From Rhodothermaceae bacterium (GTDB taxonomy: Bacteria > Bacteroidota > Rhodothermia > Rhodothermales > Rubricoccaceae): a DNA stretch of 6,569 nt. This document shows, piece by piece, positions 1 to 4,178 of this stretch. Made by a program: the position numbers and the translations under genes. The stretch lies in NCBI GenBank assembly GCA_013003465.1, contig JABDIZ010000144.1, positions 1 through 6,569 of the forward strand, read 5' to 3'. The stretch's first letter is position 1; the number at the start of each line of letters is the position of its first letter. The notes below the pieces were generated by a model. It was given only the letters and a program-made list of their open reading frames with translations. It did no database searches and had not been told where the DNA came from.

Positions 1-495
1 CCCATGCGCCTGGTCGTGAACGACGGCACTCTCCGCATCCCCGGCGGCCCCCTGCTCGTCACGGTGACCAGCGACCGTTTCCGTAACCCGAGCGGCGCGC
101 TGAGTTTCATGTCGCAGGACGAGTTCGAACTCCACTTCCTGTCACAGGACGCGTTCAACCTCATCTCGATGGAGGGCGAGTCGACGCCGTATCGCCGCGC
201 GCAGCCTTATGCGCCCACCGCGGCTGATCTGGAGGATTTCGGGGGCCACTGGGAAAGCGACGAGTTGAGGTCGGTCCTCGAGATGGCGCCTCGTGACGAC
301 GGCTTGGCCATCCGCCTCAACGATTCGCGGCCGTTCGACTTCGCGCCGATCGCTCCCGACACGTTTCAGCGAGGGAGGATGACGATACGCTTCCGCCGGG
401 ACGAGGACGGTAAAGTCGTGGTGCTCGACTACAGCAATCCGATGCTCCGCAACGTCACCTTCACACGGCGGAGCGACGGCACCCGTCGGCGGTAG
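1..495 (+). CDS. C-terminal part of a probable serine hydrolase (beta-lactamase class C-type), 5' end outside window
   Basis: The reading frame is open from the first base, so the gene very probably starts upstream; the ATG at position 4 is likely internal. About 164 residues remain. They look like the beta-rich C-terminal tail found behind the catalytic domain of beta-lactamase/D-aminopeptidase-type serine hydrolases. Two similar units appear in tandem: one around residues 1-67 ending in a G-E-S-T-P-Y-R-R stretch, then a linker rich in A, P and T, then a second unit (about residues 75-157) running from a G-G-H-W-E-S stretch through alternating strands to a final N-V-T-F-T-R-R. Such tails pack against or help oligomerise the hydrolase. 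The catalytic SxxK and YxN motifs would lie upstream and cannot be checked. The gene ends at TAG (493-495) and converges on queE. The family call rests on remembered tail pattern only; an unrelated lipocalin-like or DUF3471-like protein is possible. Confidence 0.6.
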   Translation, partial: PMRLVVNDGTLRIPGGPLLVTVTSDRFRNPSGALSFMSQDEFELHFLSQDAFNLISMEGESTPYRRAQPYAPTAADLEDFGGHWESDELRSVLEMAPRDDGLAIRLNDSRPFDFAPIAPDTFQRGRMTIRFRRDEDGKVVVLDYSNPMLRNVTFTRRSDGTRRR

Positions 496-507
496 CGCCA
501 GAGGGAA

Positions 508-522
508 GGCTGAGCAACAGCC
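508..522 (-). terminator. Short hairpin between convergent genes, possible terminator for queCE
   Basis: GGCTG (508-512) and CAGCC (518-522) form a perfect 5-bp stem with a 5-nt loop in the 46-bp gap between the two stop codons. Read on the - strand, downstream of queE, the stem is followed by a pyrimidine-rich TTCCCTCT instead of a clean T-run. On the + strand it is followed by no T-run at all. It is therefore a weak intrinsic terminator candidate, more convincing for queE than for the hydrolase gene. Confidence 0.3.
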
Positions 523-541
523 CAGCGGCTTGAGAAAAAGA

Positions 542-1336
542 TCAGTCAATACCGAGAAGCTTATGGGTTTGGACGGAGACCCGCCAGTCCGGTTGCCGAA
601 GCGCAAGAGCGATGGCCAGCCGCGTCGCCTTTTCCTGCCGGGGGCCGTCCTCGGGTTGGAGCCACAGATGGCGCCGCGTTCGCCCAGCAACCTCGTGCGG
701 ACGCGTCCGCTCAGCAAAGCGCGCGTAGGCCTCGGGGCGATAATCGGGGACGACGAGTTTCAACTCGTCCATCCATTCAAGCACCAGCCGGTCTTCGGGC
801 AGCTTGGGACTGCACACCACCCAATCAGGCAGAGCGAGGGCTCCCTCGGCATCGGTAAAGGCTTCGGCGAGCGCCACCGTCCCGTTGGTCTCCACGGCGA
901 TCTCGAAGCCCTCCGCGTGAAGCGCCTGGACAAGGACAGCGTCGGCTTGGAGAAAGGGCTCACCGCCCGTGAGCACAACGAAGCGGATGGGAACCTCGGG
1001 ATTGGCCTCGGCAGCGACCCTTTGGATTTCAGCAACCAGGTCTGATGCCGTGAGCCTGACGGCTCCGGCCTTGCGAAAGTCGGTATCGCACCAGAGTGGG
1101 CAGGCCGCGCCGTTGCGGGCCGCATCGCGCGCGCGATCCCGCGCTTCGCCCGTCCACATGTTGCATCCGGCTAGGCGGACGAACACCGCTGCACGGCCCG
1201 ACCATGCTCCCTCTCCCTGCAGCGTCCGCCAGATGGCCTTGATGGCATAGCGCTTCTTGCGCTCCCCGTCAACGGGTGCAGCCGAAGGCTCCCGCCGGGC
1301 AGCGAAACCAACCTCGTGAGTGGTCGAGACACTCAT
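542..1336 (-). CDS. queE: 7-carboxy-7-deazaguanine synthase QueE (radical SAM)
   Basis: 264 residues. QueE rearranges 6-carboxy-5,6,7,8-tetrahydropterin to 7-carboxy-7-deazaguanine (CDG), using a [4Fe-4S] cluster, S-adenosylmethionine and Mg2+, in the cytoplasm, on the way to queuosine or other 7-deazaguanines. Visible signatures in order: TLQGEG (38-43), cluster cysteines C58, C79 and C83 followed by DTDF (84-87), TGGEP (123-127) for SAM binding, ETNGT (149-153), SPK (176-178), DELK (190-193), QP (227-228) and the C-terminal QTHKLLG (256-262). The cysteine spacing is CX20CX3C, unlike both the general radical-SAM CX3CX2C and the CX14CX2C of characterised long-form QueE. I chose the ATG at 1336 because it overlaps the queC stop codon (ATGA) and has a purine-rich AGGGG about 5 nt upstream; an ATG at 1417 would add 27 residues lying inside queC. 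It is the second gene of the queC-queE pair, translationally coupled. Confidence 0.95.
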   Translation of the reverse strand: MSVSTTHEVGFAARREPSAAPVDGERKKRYAIKAIWRTLQGEGAWSGRAAVFVRLAGCNMWTGEARDRARDAARNGAACPLWCDTDFRKAGAVRLTASDLVAEIQRVAAEANPEVPIRFVVLTGGEPFLQADAVLVQALHAEGFEIAVETNGTVALAEAFTDAEGALALPDWVVCSPKLPEDRLVLEWMDELKLVVPDYRPEAYARFAERTRPHEVAGRTRRHLWLQPEDGPRQEKATRLAIALALRQPDWRVSVQTHKLLGID

Positions 1337-2055
1337 ACCCACCCCTGCACCTTGGCCTCCTCGTAGCCACGTGCCCGCAGGATTGAGGCGGAATTGTCGA
1401 GCCGCCCGTACCCCCATGGGTGACGCTCACTCCGATCCCCGTGGTAGTCGGTGTGGCTCAGTTCGCGTACGGCCTCCAGCACATCAACGCCCCTTACCGA
1501 CCCGAGATCGGCAGCCAGCTTCCAGGTCTCGGCCTTCGTGCGGTACATCAGCGGGGTGTGGATGCGAAGATCGTGGTCGAGCGCGAGCGTCATCGTCGTT
1601 TGAAGGCTATCGACGAAGACGCGACGGCAGTCAGGATAGCCCGCGTAATCGGTCTGACACATGCCCCCCACGAGGTCTTCGATTCCTCGCGTGTACGCAT
1701 ACGAAGCTGCCGTTGTGAGGAAGAGCGCGTTCCGACCTGGGACAAACGAGGCAGGAAGCTCTGGAGCTCGTTCGTGAGCCCCACTCATGTCCTTGTCATA
1801 CTCGGTGAGAGCACTCCCAGCGAGGAGGCCCGTCACATCGAGCACGGTGAACGGGACACGAGCCGCCTGGGCGATCAGGCGCGCCTGATCGAGTTCGATG
1901 GCGTGCTTCTGCCCGTACCGGAAGCCGAGCGCCTCGACCTCCTCGAACCCCCCGTGCTCAGGAGAAAGGGCCCAGAACAGGCACGTCGTGGAGTCCTGCC
2001 CCCCGGAGAAGAGAACGAGCGCGCGGCGCGGCGAAATGGCACTGGAATCTTCCAT
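1333..2055 (-). CDS. queC: 7-cyano-7-deazaguanine (preQ0) synthase QueC, zinc-site variant
   Basis: 240 residues. QueC uses ATP and ammonia to convert CDG, the QueE product, to preQ0 in the cytoplasm. It is an ATP-pyrophosphatase with the PP-loop SGGQDS at 17-22. Other family blocks are clear: FRYGQKH (45-51), FVPGRN (104-109), G-x-CQTDYxGYPDC (131-143), TPLM (167-170) and KAETW (174-178). The usual C-terminal zinc knuckle is abnormal. Where other QueC proteins have a Cys after H-T and then CxxCxxC after WGYG, this protein has D203, R218, N221 and S224, while the surrounding WGYG and LRARGYEE are intact. I read the codons individually and saw no frameshift. The ATG at 2055 gives the normal short lead before the PP-loop and has GAGG just upstream, though spaced closely; the ATG at 2169 would add 38 low-complexity residues without similarity to the family. 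It is the first gene of the queC-queE pair, overlapping queE by 4 bp. Confidence 0.92.
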   Translation of the reverse strand: MEDSSAISPRRALVLFSGGQDSTTCLFWALSPEHGGFEEVEALGFRYGQKHAIELDQARLIAQAARVPFTVLDVTGLLAGSALTEYDKDMSGAHERAPELPASFVPGRNALFLTTAASYAYTRGIEDLVGGMCQTDYAGYPDCRRVFVDSLQTTMTLALDHDLRIHTPLMYRTKAETWKLAADLGSVRGVDVLEAVRELSHTDYHGDRSERHPWGYGRLDNSASILRARGYEEAKVQGWV

Positions 2056-2542
2056 GTCCTCAGGCAAGGGCAAGTAACGAGGGCCGCGTGTACGTCCATC
2101 TGCTCGGGGCTTGATCGTACTCAACGCCGCCGACCCGGTATGGGATGCGCCCGTCACTAATGGGCTCATCGCATTATGGTACTTCGCCTCTACGGCGATG
2201 CCAAGCCTCGTGAACGACTTCGCTGCGAAGAGGAGAGGCTAAACCGGGCACTGAACCCGGTAGTCTACACCCGCCCACTCTCCGTGGAGGGAGAAGACGC
2301 GGGGATGGACTGCGAGCATGACGCAGCAGAAGCCTGCGCCTTCATCCGCCAACTGGACTTCGCCCCATCCGCGGTCGTTCTAGATGCCCAATTCGCCCGC
2401 GGGCACCAGCATCGGGATGCGTATCGGCACCTGAGCGGCGTTGCGGTTTCATACACTAGGGCTTACGCATGCGGCGCGCCTTCGGGGTCGTAGCCTCAGA
2501 CGATCCCTGCGCCCCCGCAGAACCGATGAACCGCTACGCTGC
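2056..2542. other. Divergent intergenic region between queC and the sigma factor gene, no supported gene
   Basis: About 490 bp separates the chosen queC and sigma-factor starts. Both operons must be driven from here. I see no tRNA, no convincing riboswitch and no consensus promoter pair. An open frame at 2176-2493 (+) has no recognisable motif or ribosome-binding site and a less GC-biased third codon position than its neighbours, so I do not call it. Structure that is present: a dyad at 2218-2230; a hairpin with 6-bp stem 2243-2248/2256-2261; a two-part hairpin 2270-2274/2299-2303 enclosing 2278-2282/2289-2293 (one G-U pair); an 8-bp palindrome at 2466-2473; and a hairpin with stem 2507-2511/2516-2520 about 22 bp before the sigma start. 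In GC-rich DNA some of these are expected by chance. If longer start codons are used (2169 for queC, TTG at 2441 for sigma), the gap shrinks to about 270 bp. Confidence 0.6.
2218..2230. promoter_or_regulatory. 13-bp dyad, candidate operator
   Basis: CTTCGC-T-GCGAAG is a perfect inverted repeat with 6-bp arms and a 1-bp centre, located in the divergent promoter region. Similar half-sites (ACTTCGC) occur at 2181-2187 and 2357-2363. Placement suits a dimeric regulator or a short RNA hairpin, but no known operator consensus is matched and chance occurrence is possible. Confidence 0.2.
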
Positions 2543-3142
2543 ATGACCCGAGCTGGTCCCGACATGGTCTCTGGCCCATTGGCAGCGCATGTGCGCCTCA
2601 ACGATCCCGCCGCGCTAACGCAGGTGTACCGAGTGCATCAGGCCCCGCTGGTTCGCTACGCGCACCGCCTCACAGGCAGCATAGAGACCGCGCATGACGT
2701 CGTGCAGGACGTGTTCGTCAAGCTGTGGGAGCAGCGCGAGACCCTCATTGTCGAGCTGTCGCTCCAGGCGCTCCTCTATACCATGACTCGCAACCGCGCT
2801 CTGAACCAGAACCGCCGCCGCACCCGCATCGCACCCGATGTGGAAGTGGAAGACGCACACCATCAAGCGACGCACAGTGCAGACCCCGTAGCCCCGGATG
2901 CCGTGCTTCAGGCGCGAGAACTCGGCCGCTACCTCCGCCGCTGGATTGGCGAGTTGCCTCCCCGACGCGCCGAAGCCTTTGCCCTCAGCCGGTTCGACGG
3001 CCTGAGCCACGCTGAGATCGCGACGGTGATGGGCCTCTCCATCCGCACGGTGGACACGCATATCGTCCACGCCCTCCGCGACCTCCGTCATCGCCTCGAC
3101 GCCCTCGTTGGCGCCCCCTCCCGCCAGCCCCTGGCACCATGA
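2543..3142 (+). CDS. ECF (sigma-70 family, FecI-like) RNA polymerase sigma factor
   Basis: 199 residues, a normal length for an extracytoplasmic-function sigma factor, which directs RNA polymerase to a small regulon when its anti-sigma factor permits. Region 2 lies at about residues 21-93: the A-A-L-T-Q-V-Y start, the H-D-V-V-Q-D-V-F-V-K-L-W core (51-62) that binds core polymerase and the -10 element, and an N-rich basic end. A linker of about 40 residues follows. Region 4 lies at about 134-186, with LPPRRAEAF and the helix-turn-helix L-S-H-A-E-I-A-T-V-M-G-L-S-I-R-T-V for the -35 element. Start choice: ATG at 2543 or at 2564 both fit; neither has a strong Shine-Dalgarno, and a TTG at 2441 would add 34 residues of arginine-rich sequence unlike the family. 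The stop overlaps the next gene's start (ATGA at 3139-3142), the typical sigma/anti-sigma pairing. Probably autoregulated, but I could not identify its promoter. Confidence 0.93.
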   Translation: MTRAGPDMVSGPLAAHVRLNDPAALTQVYRVHQAPLVRYAHRLTGSIETAHDVVQDVFVKLWEQRETLIVELSLQALLYTMTRNRALNQNRRRTRIAPDVEVEDAHHQATHSADPVAPDAVLQARELGRYLRRWIGELPPRRAEAFALSRFDGLSHAEIATVMGLSIRTVDTHIVHALRDLRHRLDALVGAPSRQPLAP

Positions 3143-4173
3143 CCTCTCGATCCTTCCATGCCCCCGACGGCCGCCCCGCGGGCGGTCCACCGGATCCGAA
3201 CCCGGACCTCGACCGTGTCCTCGCTGAGTTGCCGCCCGATGAGGCTGAGCGCCTGCGTGACACTTGGGCGCTCGCGGCGTATGCCGCCCCAACCGAGGCT
3301 CCCCGTCCTGAGGCTGTCGCTCGCACTGAGCAACTACTCGCGCACCTCTCAGCCCAACCGAACTCCGCCTGGATGCCCTCCACGCGCCGTGATCGCCCGG
3401 CTCAGTGGATTGCTGTCCATCGGCGCCACACGGCGTGGGCCCTGGGTAGCCTCGCTGCTGCCACCCTCCTCGCGTTCCTGTGGGTACAGCAGCCGGCGAT
3501 CGTTACCGCGCCTGCAGGCGAGCGCGTGCTTGTTCAACTCGCAGACGGCTCCACTGTCACGCTTAACAGCGGCTCGACGCTGCGCCGGGCGCGCCTGTTT
3601 GGGCGTGTCGGCGACGCACGCGCCGTGGCGCTGGAGGGTGAGGCCTACTTCGACGTGGCCGAAACCGACAGGCCGTTCGTGGTGCAGACGTTCGATGCTG
3701 AGGTGACTGTGCTCGGCACCGAGTTCGGCGTGCGGGCGTGGCCGGATGATCCCGAGGCCGCGACTACCGTGACCCTCGTGTCGGGACGCGTACGCCTCGC
3801 CTCGGCGGAGCGCCCGGCGGAGGCCATCCTCCTCACGCCCGGCGAAACCGGACGCGTGACCGAAGACGACTCCACACCGATCCTGGCCGAGGAGGAGATC
3901 CAGATCGCCCTCGCCTGGCGCGAGGGCGATCTGGTCTACAAGGACCGTCCGCTGGGCCTGATTCTGAATGACCTGGAGCGCCGTTTCGGCCTACGCATCG
4001 CTTCGCAGCCGCCCACTCTCCGCCAACGGCGGGTGAGCGTCGCCCTGCGGAATCCCACCTCGGCGGACGCGGTCGTCCGCGATCTTGCGCTGGCGCTGGA
4101 CCTACGCTACCGCGCGCGCGCTGACGGCTTCGAACTCTACGCTACTCCCGCTGCCTCCGAGCCAACCGACTGA
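3139..4173 (+). CDS. FecR-family membrane anti-sigma factor
   Basis: 344 residues. FecR proteins span the inner membrane, hold the partner ECF sigma factor on the cytoplasmic side and receive a signal from an outer-membrane receptor on the periplasmic side. Order seen here: a cytoplasmic N-terminal region (about 20-75) with an acidic/leucine-rich segment around D-E-A-E-R-L-R-D-T-W; one membrane helix (about 98-117, WALGSLAAATLLAFLWV); a FecR domain (about 127-221) with the characteristic V-x-L-x-D-G-S-x-V-x-L-N-S-G-S (131-146), the EGEAYFDVA block (166-174), F-x-V-x-T and V-L-G-T-x-F (191-196) and an SGRVRL strand; then a DUF4974/STN-like C-terminal domain (about 266-335) starting at V-Y-K-D-R-P-L-G. 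Orientation with a positively charged cytoplasmic flank (RRHT) fits. The ATG overlaps the sigma stop, and the receptor gene starts 5 bp after the TGA. Ligand and substrate are not deducible. Confidence 0.93.
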   Translation: MTSRSFHAPDGRPAGGPPDPNPDLDRVLAELPPDEAERLRDTWALAAYAAPTEAPRPEAVARTEQLLAHLSAQPNSAWMPSTRRDRPAQWIAVHRRHTAWALGSLAAATLLAFLWVQQPAIVTAPAGERVLVQLADGSTVTLNSGSTLRRARLFGRVGDARAVALEGEAYFDVAETDRPFVVQTFDAEVTVLGTEFGVRAWPDDPEAATTVTLVSGRVRLASAERPAEAILLTPGETGRVTEDDSTPILAEEEIQIALAWREGDLVYKDRPLGLILNDLERRFGLRIASQPPTLRQRRVSVALRNPTSADAVVRDLALALDLRYRARADGFELYATPAASEPTD

Positions 4174-4178
4174 CCCTG

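Noticed and set aside
142..717. 191-codon - strand open frame across the hydrolase/queE junction
   Set aside because: It overlaps the true ends of both genes in other frames and shows no family features.
2056..2169. preQ1 riboswitch in front of queC
   Set aside because: I looked for the short preQ1-I type hairpin followed by an A-rich tail, and for class II or III features, and saw none on the - strand.
2173..2178. CATAAT on the - strand upstream of queC as a -10 promoter element
   Set aside because: No acceptable -35 hexamer lies at 16-18 bp; the best TTGGCA is 20 bp away. The host's promoter consensus may also differ from the E. coli type.
2176..2493. 105-codon + strand open frame in the queC-sigma gap
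   Set aside because: No known motif, no ribosome-binding site, and weaker third-position GC bias than the real genes. It also runs into the region before the sigma start. Could be a small unknown gene, but not supported.
2526..2546. Six-codon mini-frame whose TGA overlaps the sigma factor ATG
   Set aside because: It resembles a coupled leader peptide, but it has no ribosome-binding site and such short frames are common by chance.
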